From: Rhodococcus gordoniae
Lineage (GTDB): Bacteria > Actinomycetota > Actinomycetes > Mycobacteriales > Mycobacteriaceae
DNA: 64,000 bases
Assembly: GCF_001646655.1 (NCBI RefSeq)
Contig: NZ_LPZN01000065.1
Location: forward strand, 1 to 64,000
Direction: 5' to 3'
Shown here: piece after piece, positions 8,653 to 17,596 of the stretch
How positions within the stretch are numbered: the first letter of the stretch is position 1
How the letters are laid out: the number at the start of each line of letters is the position of its first letter
The notes under the pieces: generated by a model
The model's input: only the letters and a program-made list of their open reading frames with translations
Told to the model about the DNA's origin: nothing
Databases searched by the model: none
Translations under genes and position numbers: made by a program

Positions 8653-9846
8653 TCAGTACACCGGTAGCGAGGGATCCACCTGCTGCGCCCACGCGATCAC
8701 CCCGCCGTGCAGATGTGTCGCGTCCGAGAATCCGGCTCGCACAAGCACTTCGAGCGCCTCGGCCGATCGGATTCCCGTCTTGCAGTACAGCACGATCGGC
8801 GTGTTCTGCGGCAGGTCGGCGAGGACCTCACCGGAGAGGATGCGGTCCTTCGGCACGAGCCGGGCACCGTCGATGCGGACGATCTCCCACTCGACGGGTT
8901 CGCGCACGTCGATCAGCGCGATGTCGCGGCCCTCGTCGAGCATCCGGCGCAACTCGCTGGGGGTGACGGCCGAGCGAGCCGACGCGGCGGCATCGGGAAC
9001 GATCCCGCAGAAGGCCTCGTAGTCGACGAGTTCGGTGACGGGCACCCGTCCCGGATCCCGGCGCAGGGTCACCGTCCGGAACGACATCGCGAGCGCGTCG
9101 TAGATCAGGAGGCGACCGAGCAGCGGCTCGCCGATCCCGGTGACGAGTTTGATCGCCTCGGTCGCCATGACGGTGCCGATCGTGCCGGGCAGGACGCCGA
9201 GTACCCCGCCCTCCGCGCAGGAGGGAACCATCCCCGGTGGCGGTGCCTCGGGGTAGAGGTCGCGGTAGTTCAGGCCGCGTCCGTCCGGGGCGTCCTCCCA
9301 GAACACCGATACCTGGCCTTCGAAACGGAAGATCGATCCCCACACGTAGGGCTTGCCCGCGAGGACCGCGGCGTCGTTGACGAGATAGCGGGTCGCGAAG
9401 TTGTCGGTGCCGTCGAGGATGAGGTCGTACTGCTCGAACAGCTGCACGGCATTGCTCGACTCCAGGCGCGTCTCGTGCAGGCGCACGGTCACACCGTCGT
9501 TGATCGCCAGGATGCTGTCGCGGGCACTGTCCGCCTTGGGCCGTCCGACGTCGGAGCGGCCGTGGATCACCTGGCGCTGCAGGTTGGACGTCTCCACGTC
9601 GTCGAACTCGACGATGCCGATCGTGCCGACCCCCGCCGCCGCGAGATACAGCAGGGCGGGCGAACCCAGGCCGCCGGCGCCGATACACAGCACCCGCGCG
9701 TTCTTCAGGCGACGCTGGCCGGTGACCCCGACATTCGGGATGATCAGGTGACGGCTGTACCGGGCGACCTCCTCGCGACCGAGCTCCGCGCCGGGCTCCA
9801 CGAGCGGCGGAAGAGGTCGTCGCGTCGACGGTGTCGTTGCGGTCAC
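8653..9846 (-). CDS. moeZ: Adenylyltransferase/sulfurtransferase MoeZ (E1-like plus rhodanese)
   Basis: MoeZ activates the C-terminus of small sulfur-carrier proteins (MoaD, CysO, ThiS) by adenylation and then loads sulfur on them. The N-terminal ThiF/MoeB domain has the ATP-binding GAGGLGSPA at about 56-64, RQVIHGRSDVG near 91, and LDGTDNFATRYLVND near 144. The C-terminal rhodanese domain has IVLYCKTGIRSAEA with the catalytic Cys355. No zinc-binding CxxC pairs are seen. The GTG at 9846 is preferred because AGGAGA lies six bases upstream. It corresponds to M. tuberculosis Rv3206c and keeps the same neighbours. Confidence 0.93.
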   Translation of the reverse strand: MTATTPSTRRPLPPLVEPGAELGREEVARYSRHLIIPNVGVTGQRRLKNARVLCIGAGGLGSPALLYLAAAGVGTIGIVEFDDVETSNLQRQVIHGRSDVGRPKADSARDSILAINDGVTVRLHETRLESSNAVQLFEQYDLILDGTDNFATRYLVNDAAVLAGKPYVWGSIFRFEGQVSVFWEDAPDGRGLNYRDLYPEAPPPGMVPSCAEGGVLGVLPGTIGTVMATEAIKLVTGIGEPLLGRLLIYDALAMSFRTVTLRRDPGRVPVTELVDYEAFCGIVPDAAASARSAVTPSELRRMLDEGRDIALIDVREPVEWEIVRIDGARLVPKDRILSGEVLADLPQNTPIVLYCKTGIRSAEALEVLVRAGFSDATHLHGGVIAWAQQVDPSLPVY

Positions 9847-9921
9847 GGGTTCTCCTGTCGCGATGCGTCGTGCGTCACCGTCCATCGTGCCATTCGCGGA
9901 AGCCTCCCCCGACAGCCCTCC

Positions 9922-9979
9922 CGACGGTTGTGCCCCGGCGGTTGTGCCCCCGACAACTGTGCCCCGGCGGCTATGCCCG
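9922..9979. repeat. Two-unit 29-bp tandem repeat over a stop codon
   Basis: Two adjacent 29-base copies start CGACGGTTGTGCCCC and CGACAACTGTGCCCC and each continues with a shorter inner copy (GGCGGTTGTGCCCC, GGCGGCTATGCCC). The second copy runs over the stop codon and last codons of the DUF3152 gene. It resembles in size and position two other arrays at 11871 and 16106. Confidence 0.6.
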
Positions 9980-11029
9980 CGGGTACGGCCAGGGATTGAA
10001 CCGGCACCGCAGTCCGTCGGCCGGGACGGCGCCGTCCGGGTCGAGGCGGGCGATGTCGTCGTTGGCGGTTCCGAAGGTCTGCTGCATCATGATCGGCGCC
10101 AGACCACCGTCGATGGTGCAGGCGTCGTGCTGCGCCAGGCCGATGGCGTGACCGACCTCGTGATTGACGAGGTATTGGCGGTACGACCCGATATCTCCCT
10201 GGAAGGCGACGGCCCCGCGCACCCATCGCGCCTCGTTGAGGAACACCCGCTCCATCGAGGGGTTGAAACACGAACCCTCGAGCGGGATGTCGTAGCCGCA
10301 TCCTTCGCGGATGGTCATCTGCGAGGTGAGGGAGATCCGGAAGTCCGGCTCACCGGTGTCGATCCGGCGGAAGGCCAGGGCCTCGTCGCCGATCCAGCTG
10401 CGCGGATCGGCGAGGGTCCGATCCACCATCGTCGCGAAGGCCGCGTCGCCGCCGTAGCCGGTGGTGCCGATCCCCTCCTCCACTTCCACCGTGTAGGTGA
10501 ACACGCGGGTCTGTCCCGCCCCTGCCTGTCCGGTGGTGCCGGGAAGGATCCGCCACTGCCGGGCACCGGCCGCCGTGAACGGGCCACCGGCCGGCAGGGC
10601 GCCGGACTCGAGCGACTCGGGGAAGGTTCCCTCTGCCCGCGGCGCCTCGACGACGATGTCGGTGACCTCGCCCGCCACGGCCGTCTCGGCGGGCATGTTC
10701 TCGCCTCCCCCGCGCACGGCGTCCCACAGCACGACCAGGGTCACGACGGCGAGGATCGGCACGGCATAGGCACGCCAGCCGTAGGTGGCGACGAACCTGC
10801 CCACGCGGGTCTGCTTGCGGACGTCCCGTTCGGGTCGCGGTCGGCGCGGCGGCCGGTCCGGCCGTCCCACCGGGTCCCACACGGCACGCAGGGGCTGGTG
10901 CGACCGGCGACCCGCCTCGGGTCGCTCCGTTCCTCGCGACCGGGACGAACCGGGCAGCGTCGGGGAAGGATCTGTCGGCGAGGAGCCCTGCGGGCCCCTG
11001 CTCTCGCGCACTCCTCCACGCTCGATCAC
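9971..11029 (-). CDS. DUF3152 protein, membrane-anchored putative zinc protease
   Basis: This matches the actinobacterial DUF3152 family (M. tuberculosis Rv3207c). After an arginine- and proline-rich cytoplasmic segment comes one membrane helix (YAVPILAVVTLVVLWDAV). The rest is extracellular and carries NHEVGHAIGLAQHDAC near the C-terminus. This HExGHxxGxxxH pattern is the metzincin-type zinc site, so a secreted protease is plausible, though no activity is established that I know of. Two Cys pairs (GCGYDIP/GSCFNPS) could form disulfides. The start is uncertain: the GTG at 11029 gives 352 residues, while the frame stays open to 11149; no convincing ribosome binding site distinguishes them. It diverges from the TetR gene. 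Confidence 0.82.
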   Translation of the reverse strand: MIERGGVRESRGPQGSSPTDPSPTLPGSSRSRGTERPEAGRRSHQPLRAVWDPVGRPDRPPRRPRPERDVRKQTRVGRFVATYGWRAYAVPILAVVTLVVLWDAVRGGGENMPAETAVAGEVTDIVVEAPRAEGTFPESLESGALPAGGPFTAAGARQWRILPGTTGQAGAGQTRVFTYTVEVEEGIGTTGYGGDAAFATMVDRTLADPRSWIGDEALAFRRIDTGEPDFRISLTSQMTIREGCGYDIPLEGSCFNPSMERVFLNEARWVRGAVAFQGDIGSYRQYLVNHEVGHAIGLAQHDACTIDGGLAPIMMQQTFGTANDDIARLDPDGAVPADGLRCRFNPWPYPRA

Positions 11030-11044
11030 GGATGTCAGGATGTC

Positions 11045-11065
11045 ATATCGAGACCATTTCGATAT
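11045..11065. promoter_or_regulatory. Inverted repeat ATATCGA-N7-TCGATAT, candidate TetR operator
   Basis: A perfect 7-bp inverted repeat with a 7-base spacer lies in the region between the divergent DUF3152 and TetR genes, next to the likely DUF3152 start. Its size fits a TetR-family dimer site, so autoregulation by the adjacent regulator is a reasonable guess. Confidence 0.45.
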
Positions 11066-11205
11066 CCGAAGCGCCGAACCTGCGCCCCCATTCGTGCACC
11101 GGGAACGGATACTGGGCGGTAGGCCGATCCGTTCGACACGCGACTTCACCTGTAACGTGCAGAGACGAGGAGCGCCGAGGTGGTACAGGCCACGTTCGGA
11201 AGTAG

Positions 11206-11964
<759 letters not shown>

Positions 11965-11979
11965 CACCGTACGAACGAC

Positions 11980-12012
11980 GAACGGGCCGGGGCGACAAGC
12001 CCCGGCCCGTTC
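11980..12012. terminator. Bidirectional hairpin terminator between TetR and DUF3107 genes
   Basis: A 14-bp perfect stem (GAACGGGCCGGGGC with its complement) closes a 5-base loop GACAA. It separates two convergent genes and has no U-run, as usual for high-GC actinobacteria. Confidence 0.85.
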
Positions 12013-12025
12013 TCGTCGGTCGCTC

Positions 12026-12256
12026 TCAGTTGGCGGCGAAGCCGACCTTGCCCAGCGTGGCAGGACCGATGTCCACGTAGCTGATCTTGGCGGCCTGCAC
12101 GAGAACCTTGCGGCCCTTCTCGTCGACGAGGGCGAGCACTCCGTCGTCGGCGCCGTTCAACGCGGCCCGGACGAGCTTCTCCACCTCGTCGGGCGTCTGG
12201 TCGCTGACGACGACAACTTCGCGCGGGCTGTCCGCGACGCCGATCTTGACCTCCAC
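12026..12256 (-). CDS. DUF3107 small protein
   Basis: This 76-residue acidic protein matches the DUF3107 family, represented in M. tuberculosis by Rv3208A (TB9.4). Typical segments are VEVKIGVADSPREVVVV at the start and ISYVDIGPATLGKVGF near the end; the pattern suggests a compact alpha/beta fold. The GTG at 12256 is chosen because GGAGG stands six bases upstream. It follows the ferritin-like gene by 57 bases in the same direction, and the two may be cotranscribed. The function is not known. Confidence 0.85.
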   Translation of the reverse strand: MEVKIGVADSPREVVVVSDQTPDEVEKLVRAALNGADDGVLALVDEKGRKVLVQAAKISYVDIGPATLGKVGFAAN

Positions 12257-12313
12257 GGTGGACCTCCGAATCTCATGCATGAAAACCGAGCGGGTACTGC
12301 TGTCCGCCCCAGG

Positions 12314-13018
12314 CTAATGCAGTCCGAGCACCGACATCCGTTCGGCGTGCTCGACCTGCATACGATCGAACAGTGCCGCGATGTTCGTCAGGTCGCCGGA
12401 CGCGAGAATCACCAGTTCGGCGAGTTCCTCGTTCTGGGCGAGCACGTACTGCGCCTGGGTGATGGCCTCACCGAGCAGCCGGCGTCCCCACAACATCAGA
12501 CGGTCCTTCTGCAGCGGACTCCGCTCGACGACCTCGCGGACCTCCTGCACCACGAACTCCGAGTGCCCGGTCTCGGCGAGGACCTCCCGGACCACCGTGG
12601 ACACCTCCGGCGCGAGCATGTCGGCGATCTCACAGTAGAAATCGGCGGCGATGCCGTCGCCCACATACGCCTTGACGAGCACCTCGAGCCAGGTCGAGGG
12701 GGTGGTCGACGCGTGGTACGCGTCGAGCGCCTTGCGATAGGGCTCCATCGCCGCGTAGATCTCCGCTCCGCGCTCGGTGAGGGCGGTATGGAGCGTCTCG
12801 AAATGGCTCATCTCCGCAGCTGCCATGCTTGCGAGCGCGACCCGGCCGCGCAGGGACGGGGAGAACCGGGCGTCCTCGGCGAGCCGGTAGAACGCCGAGA
12901 TCTCGCCGTACGCGAGCACGGCGAACAACTCCGACACACCGGGATGATCGGCGGGGACTGCGGCCTCTTCCGGCGCCCGGCCGGGCTCTGCTGTGGACGG
13001 CGACTTTTCGGCTCCCAT
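12314..13018 (-). CDS. Ferritin-like di-iron family protein (MiaE-like)
   Basis: This 234-residue helical protein belongs to the ferritin-like group related to tRNA hydroxylase MiaE (the Rv3210c type). Candidate metal ligands are in EISAFYRLAED near residue 40, EMSHFETLH (an ExxH pair) near 70, EIADML near 120 and ETGHSEFV near 145. These form the spaced E/ExxH pattern of a di-iron four-helix bundle. The ATG at 13018 is the only clear start after the divergent rhlE promoter region. Although the family is named after a tRNA-modifying enzyme, the actual substrate in actinobacteria is not established. The reading frame stays open far upstream only because it is antisense to rhlE. Confidence 0.82.
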   Translation of the reverse strand: MGAEKSPSTAEPGRAPEEAAVPADHPGVSELFAVLAYGEISAFYRLAEDARFSPSLRGRVALASMAAAEMSHFETLHTALTERGAEIYAAMEPYRKALDAYHASTTPSTWLEVLVKAYVGDGIAADFYCEIADMLAPEVSTVVREVLAETGHSEFVVQEVREVVERSPLQKDRLMLWGRRLLGEAITQAQYVLAQNEELAELVILASGDLTNIAALFDRMQVEHAERMSVLGLH

Positions 13019-13039
13019 GACGACGAAGCGTAGTACTAC

Positions 13040-13068
13040 CTCGTGGAATGCGCTGGAACCGGTACAAT
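13040..13068 (+). promoter_or_regulatory. Probable rhlE promoter with -10 TACAAT
   Basis: TACAAT at 13063-13068 follows the palindrome GTAGTACTAC (13030-13039). The -35 region is weak. Transcription from here would give a leader of roughly 180 bases, as often seen for cold-responsive RNA helicases. Confidence 0.45.
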
Positions 13069-13255
13069 GGTCCGGGAAGCCCGCGCTTCGAGCCGCCGAC
13101 CGTGGCCCGCGAGCTTCCCAGATAATGTGCGCGCACCCGAACTGCGGATCGCTGCCGCGCTTCGCCGAGCCTGGTTCGACACCGCTCGTGCTGAGGTGCA
13201 GGCCGGTCGCCTTTCCCCCTCGTGCGTGCGTGCCGAGACCAGGAAGGCCAGACCC

Positions 13256-14896
13256 CTGAGCAAGATCACCATCGACCACGAAGACGACGCGAGCGAGACG
13301 ACCGTCTCCGCGCAACTCGACTCCACCCACGTACCCCCCACCTTCGGTGAGCTCGGTGTCCGCGACGAGATCGTTCGCGCCCTCGCCGAAGTCGGCATCG
13401 AACGTACCTTCGCGATCCAGGAACTCACCCTGCCGCTCGCCCTCGCCGGCGACGACCTCATCGGTCAGGCCCGCACGGGTATGGGCAAGACGTTCGGCTT
13501 CGGCGTTCCCCTCCTGCACCGCATCGCCACCGAGGGATCCGGCACGACCACGCTCGACGGCACCCCCCGTGCCCTCGTGATCGTCCCCACCCGCGAACTG
13601 TGCATCCAGGTCACGAACGACCTCGTGAATGCCTCCAAGTACCTGCCCGGCAGCCGCAAGTCCGGCCTCGAGGTCCTGTCGATCTACGGCGGTCGCCCCT
13701 ACGAGCAGCAGATCGACGAGCTGAAGAAGGGCGTCGACGTCGTCGTCGGCACGCCGGGTCGTCTGCTCGACCTCGCCAACCAGGGTCATCTCATCCTCGG
13801 CAAGATCGGTGTCCTCGTCATGGACGAGGCCGACGAGATGCTCGACCTCGGATTCCTGCCCGACATCGAGCGCATCCTCACGATGGTCCCCGACCGCCGT
13901 CAGACGATGCTGTTCTCGGCCACGATGCCCGGCCCGATCATCACCCTCGCCCGCACGTTCCTGAACCGCCCGACGCACATCCGCGCCGAGGAGGCCGAAT
14001 CGTCGGCCGTGCACGAACGCACCCAGCAGTTCGTCTACCGTGCGCACGCCCTCGACAAGGCCGAACTCGTCGCCCGCGTGCTGCAGGCCGAGGGCCGCGG
14101 CGCCACCATGGTCTTCACCCGCACCAAGCGCACGGCGCAGAAGGTCGCCGACGATCTCGTCGAGCGCGGCTTCGCATGCGGCGCGGTGCACGGCGATCTC
14201 GGTCAGATCGCGCGCGAGAAGGCACTCGACAAGTTCCGCAGCGGCAAGATCGACGTGCTCGTCGCGACGGATGTCGCCGCGCGCGGTATCGACATCGACG
14301 ACGTCACCCACGTCATCAACTACCAGTGCCCCGAGGACGAGAAGACCTACGTCCACCGCATCGGCCGTACCGGTCGCGCCGGCCGTACCGGTATCGCGAT
14401 CACCCTCGTCGACTGGGACGACGTGCCGCGCTGGCAGCTCATCGACAAGGCGCTCGATCTCGGCATCCCGGAGCCGATCGAGACCTATTCGAGCTCCCCG
14501 CACCTGTTCGAGGAACTGAACATCCCGACCGACGCCACCGGGCGTGTCCGCAAGGCCGCCCCCGCCGCCGCTCCCGCCGAGGACGGCGAGAAGCGCGAGC
14601 GCGCCGGCCGCGAGGCGGGATCGCGACCGAAGCGCAACCGGGTCCGCCGCCGCACCGTGCGCGGCAGGTCGGCCGACGGTTCCGCGACGGACGCCGCTCC
14701 TACCGGTGCCGACGACTCGGCGGCGACCGAGGCACAGCCGGCCGCATCCGAGACGGGCGAGGGCACCGGGGCGGAGACTCCGGCCCGCCGTCGCCGTCGT
14801 CGCCGTCGCACCCGTTCGGGCGAGGGCCCCGCCGGTCGCGCAGAGCAGCAGGACACGTCGAGCGTGGAAGCAGTCTCGACGTCGTCCGCACGATAG
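13256..14896 (+). CDS. rhlE: DEAD-box RNA helicase RhlE-type
   Basis: This ATP-dependent RNA helicase carries all core motifs: the Q motif (PPTFGELGV...FAIQELTLP), Walker A as ARTGMGKT, PTRELCIQ, VMDEADEML, FSATMPG, a second RecA domain with VATDVAARGIDI, and HRIGRTGRAGRTG. The C-terminal ~130 residues are a low-complexity, Arg/Ala-rich tail that probably binds RNA. It matches M. tuberculosis Rv3211. The start is unusual: the best-placed codon is CTG at 13256 (product LSKITIDHE), eight bases after AGGAAGG. The alternative is GTG at 13226, ten codons upstream. It is followed four bases later by the propeller-protein gene. Confidence 0.93.
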   Translation: MSKITIDHEDDASETTVSAQLDSTHVPPTFGELGVRDEIVRALAEVGIERTFAIQELTLPLALAGDDLIGQARTGMGKTFGFGVPLLHRIATEGSGTTTLDGTPRALVIVPTRELCIQVTNDLVNASKYLPGSRKSGLEVLSIYGGRPYEQQIDELKKGVDVVVGTPGRLLDLANQGHLILGKIGVLVMDEADEMLDLGFLPDIERILTMVPDRRQTMLFSATMPGPIITLARTFLNRPTHIRAEEAESSAVHERTQQFVYRAHALDKAELVARVLQAEGRGATMVFTRTKRTAQKVADDLVERGFACGAVHGDLGQIAREKALDKFRSGKIDVLVATDVAARGIDIDDVTHVINYQCPEDEKTYVHRIGRTGRAGRTGIAITLVDWDDVPRWQLIDKALDLGIPEPIETYSSSPHLFEELNIPTDATGRVRKAAPAAAPAEDGEKRERAGREAGSRPKRNRVRRRTVRGRSADGSATDAAPTGADDSAATEAQPAASETGEGTGAETPARRRRRRRRTRSGEGPAGRAEQQDTSSVEAVSTSSAR

Positions 14897-14900
14897 CCAC

Positions 14901-16112
14901 GTGCTCGCGCCCGAGCGCCGCACCCGCACCGACCTTCTCGTCGCAGCCGCACTCGTCGTCACCGCTCTGGTGGCGGCGAGTGTCGTCTGGCTGACGTCGG
15001 ATGCGCGGGGCACCACGTCGACGACCTGGGACGGACCCGTCCCCACTCCCGCGACCGCACAGTCGCTCCCCCTGACCCTCGCCGAACTGTGGCGTGCTCC
15101 GAGCGCCGCGACGACCGCACCGGTGGTGTCCGGGGGCACGATCGCCACGGCCGACGGTGGTGCGGTCGTCGGCCGCGACCCGCAGTCGGGTGAGGAGCGC
15201 TGGCGGTACGACCGCGACCGGGCGTTGTGCGCGGCCACCGAGGCCTGGGGCGATGTGGTCTCCGTCTACCGCGACCCGCGGGGATGCGGTCAGGTCACCG
15301 CACTCGACGCCGGTAGCGGCGCCCGGGGCGCGCAGCGGTCGAGCGACGCCGACGATCCGATCCGGCTGGTCGACACCGGTTCACACCTGATCGCTCTCGG
15401 CGACACGCGCCTCGAGATGTGGCGTTCCGATCTGGTGCGCACCGTCGAGTACGGGCGGGTCGACGCCCCGGTGAACCCGAACGCCCAGCCCCGCTCGGGG
15501 TGCGAACTGCGCTCGGCGGATGCGGGAGCCGAGGTGCTGGCCGTCCTCGAACAGTGCGCGAACGAGCCGACCACTCGGCTCACCCTGCTCGAGCCCACCC
15601 CCGACGACAGTCAGAAACCCGAGGAACTCGCCTCATCGGTGCTTCCGGATGCCGACCGTGACTCCCAGGCCAGGGTCGTCGCCGTGGTCGGCGACCGCAC
15701 GGCGGTCTACCTGGCGCCCGACGACACCGCCGGGCCGCGCATCGAGGTCTTCGACAGCGCGGGCACCCTCGTCGACACCCACATCCTGCCGCGTCCGGCC
15801 GGAGCATCCGAGGATCCCGCACTCGAACGCGGCGGTGTACTCGTGTGGTGGACCGGCCGCGACACCGTCGCACTGTCCACCACCGATTTCGCTCCGCAAT
15901 GGACCGTCGAGGACACACTCGGAACCGGCGACATCATGGCCGGTTCACTGTTGCTCCCCGTCGAGGACGCCCTGCTGGGAGTCGACTCCCGGACCGGGGA
16001 GCGCGGGCCGCGCATCGATGTCGAGCGCGGTGCAGTGTCGTCGGTGAACATCGCCGTCGCAGGGGACGTCGTCGTCGAGCAGCGCGGCGACGAACTCGTC
16101 GCGCTGCGCTGA
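14901..16112 (+). CDS. Membrane-anchored beta-propeller (PQQ-like repeat) protein
   Basis: This 403-residue protein starts at a GTG four bases after the rhlE stop, so the two genes are probably cotranscribed. It has one N-terminal membrane anchor (TDLLVAAALVVTALVAASVVWL) and then an extracellular region of repeated beta-blades. Blade-like elements include GGTIATADGGAVVGRDPQSG, WGDVVSVYRDP and LLLPVEDALLGVDSRTG. It corresponds to M. tuberculosis Rv3212, an uncharacterised alanine/valine-rich protein. A role in envelope assembly or as a scaffold is possible, but no catalytic motif is visible. Its stop codon lies inside the first unit of a 27-bp tandem repeat. Confidence 0.8.
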   Translation: MLAPERRTRTDLLVAAALVVTALVAASVVWLTSDARGTTSTTWDGPVPTPATAQSLPLTLAELWRAPSAATTAPVVSGGTIATADGGAVVGRDPQSGEERWRYDRDRALCAATEAWGDVVSVYRDPRGCGQVTALDAGSGARGAQRSSDADDPIRLVDTGSHLIALGDTRLEMWRSDLVRTVEYGRVDAPVNPNAQPRSGCELRSADAGAEVLAVLEQCANEPTTRLTLLEPTPDDSQKPEELASSVLPDADRDSQARVVAVVGDRTAVYLAPDDTAGPRIEVFDSAGTLVDTHILPRPAGASEDPALERGGVLVWWTGRDTVALSTTDFAPQWTVEDTLGTGDIMAGSLLLPVEDALLGVDSRTGERGPRIDVERGAVSSVNIAVAGDVVVEQRGDELVALR

Positions 16113-16240
16113 CGGCGGGGCCGCCTCGGTCGGCACCGACGGCAGGGCCGTCCCGTTCAGCACCGACGGCGGGGCCGTCCCGTTCGGCACCGACGGCGGG
16201 GCCGTCCCGTTCGACACCGACGGCGGGGCCGTCTCAGTCC
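16106..16240. repeat. 27-bp tandem repeat, five copies, joining two convergent stop codons
   Basis: Five units of 27 bases run from 16106 to 16240, with core GCACCGACGGCGGGGCCG. The first unit contains the stop codon of the propeller-protein gene and the last contains the stop codon of the ParA-like gene. Each unit has the hairpin GACGGC-GGG-GCCGTC; in the second unit the loop changes but the stem is kept. The row of hairpins could act as a terminator for both genes. Confidence 0.9.
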
Positions 16241-17031
16241 GTAACGGTCTCGAAGGTCACGAGTTCCGCCTCACCCGACCAGTAGCGCATCAGGTTCTCG
16301 GCGAGAGCGCGGTAGGCTGCGGCCCCCTTGTTCCTCCGTCCCGCCAGCACCGTGGCACCCGACGCAGAGGCTTCCGCGAAGCGGACCGTGCGCGGCACGG
16401 GCGGCGCCAGCACCGGCAGGTCGTACCGATCGGAGACGTCGGCGAGCACGTCGCGGCTGTGCGTGGTGCGTGAGTCGTAGAGGGTCGGCAGCGCGCCGAG
16501 CAGCTCGAGATCCGGATTGGTGATCTGTTTCACCTCGTTCACCGTGCGCAGGAGCTGCCCGACTCCCCTGTGCGCGAGCGTCTCGCACTGCAGCGGAACG
16601 AGCACGGACCGCGCCGCGGTCAGCCCGTTGAGGGTGAGGACGCCCAGAGAGGGCGGGCAGTCGATGACGACGACGTCGTAATCGTCCTCCACCGACGCGA
16701 GCGCCCGCTTCAGGGTGTATTCACGCCCCGGCTTCATGAGCAGCATCGCCTCCGCGCCCGCGAGGTCGATGGTCGCCGGGAGCAGCGACATCCCTTCCGC
16801 TGTCCCGAGCAGGACGTCCTTCGTCTCGACACCGCCGACGAGCACCTCGTGCACGGATTGTTCGAGCTTGTCGGGGTTGTGTCCGAGCGAGAAGGTCAGA
16901 CATCCCTGGGGATCGAGATCGACGACGAGCACCCGCCGGCCCAGCGCCGACAGTGCGGCACCCAACGACGCGACGGTGGTCGTCTTGGCGACGCCACCTT
17001 TCTGATTTGCCACTGCAAGTACCGTTGCCAC
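16234..17031 (-). CDS. ParA/Soj-like ATPase
   Basis: This 265-residue protein is a ParA-family P-loop ATPase with the deviant Walker A KGGVAKTTT near residue 11, VLVVDLDPQGCLTFSLG near 35 and YDVVVIDCPPSLGVLTLNGL near 108. It corresponds to M. tuberculosis Rv3213c, not to the main chromosomal ParA, since no ParB gene is beside it. Such orphan ParA proteins position cargo such as complexes or polar proteins; the cargo here is unknown. The GTG at 17031 (VATVLAVANQKGG) is chosen because the P-loop normally lies within the first 15 residues. It diverges from the acetyltransferase gene. Confidence 0.88.
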   Translation of the reverse strand: MATVLAVANQKGGVAKTTTVASLGAALSALGRRVLVVDLDPQGCLTFSLGHNPDKLEQSVHEVLVGGVETKDVLLGTAEGMSLLPATIDLAGAEAMLLMKPGREYTLKRALASVEDDYDVVVIDCPPSLGVLTLNGLTAARSVLVPLQCETLAHRGVGQLLRTVNEVKQITNPDLELLGALPTLYDSRTTHSRDVLADVSDRYDLPVLAPPVPRTVRFAEASASGATVLAGRRNKGAAAYRALAENLMRYWSGEAELVTFETVTD

Positions 17032-17105
17032 GACCCCGATCCTCGCGCACTCGACGGCGCGACGCGAGGTGAATCTACGCACGAGACCACAGGAGGCAGC
17101 CCGTC

Positions 17106-17591
17106 GTGATCCGCAGAGCCATACCCGAGGACGTCCCCGCGATCACCGGCCTGATCTACGACCTCGCCGAATACGAGAAGGCCCGGCACGAGTGCACGGT
17201 GGTCCCCGAGCAGATCCACGAGGCCCTGTTCGGCCCGCGACCCTCCGTCTACGCGCACGTCGCCGAGGAACCGGGTGAGAACGGCGGACCGGCGCGTGTC
17301 GTCGGCGTGGCGCTGTGGTTCCGGAACTTCTCCACCTGGGACGGCGTGCACGGCATCTACCTCGAGGATCTGTTCGTCCTACCCGAGCACCGCGGCAAGG
17401 GGCACGGACGTGCGCTGCTCGCGGCACTCGCCCACGAATGCGTGGAGCACGATTACACCCGTCTGTCCTGGTCCGTACTGAATTGGAACGAGCCGTCGAT
17501 CGGTTTCTACCGCTCGCTCGGAGCCGTCGCGCAGGACGAGTGGACGACCTTCCGGCTCAGCGGACCCGCGTTGCGCGCCCTCGGGAGCTGA
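17106..17591 (+). CDS. GNAT family N-acetyltransferase
   Basis: This 161-residue protein is a GNAT acetyltransferase of the spermidine/diamine acetyltransferase-like branch. It begins IRRAIPEDVPAITGLIYDLAEYE and has the acetyl-CoA binding segment EDLFVLPEHRGKGHGRALL near residues 90-108. This is followed by WSVLNWNEPSIGFYRSLGA, typical of SSAT-like members. It corresponds to M. tuberculosis Rv3216. The GTG start has AGGAGG upstream. The substrate cannot be told from the sequence. It converges with a small membrane protein gene, with a gap of only five bases. Confidence 0.87.
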   Translation: MIRRAIPEDVPAITGLIYDLAEYEKARHECTVVPEQIHEALFGPRPSVYAHVAEEPGENGGPARVVGVALWFRNFSTWDGVHGIYLEDLFVLPEHRGKGHGRALLAALAHECVEHDYTRLSWSVLNWNEPSIGFYRSLGAVAQDEWTTFRLSGPALRALGS

Positions 17592-17596
17592 GCGGC

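Noticed and set aside
12314-15238. Open frame of 974 codons on the minus strand
   Set aside because: Only the part to 13018 resembles a protein family. The rest is antisense to rhlE and the propeller gene and reflects GC-rich codon bias.
16106-16240. CRISPR array
   Set aside because: The units are contiguous with no spacers and no cas genes are near.
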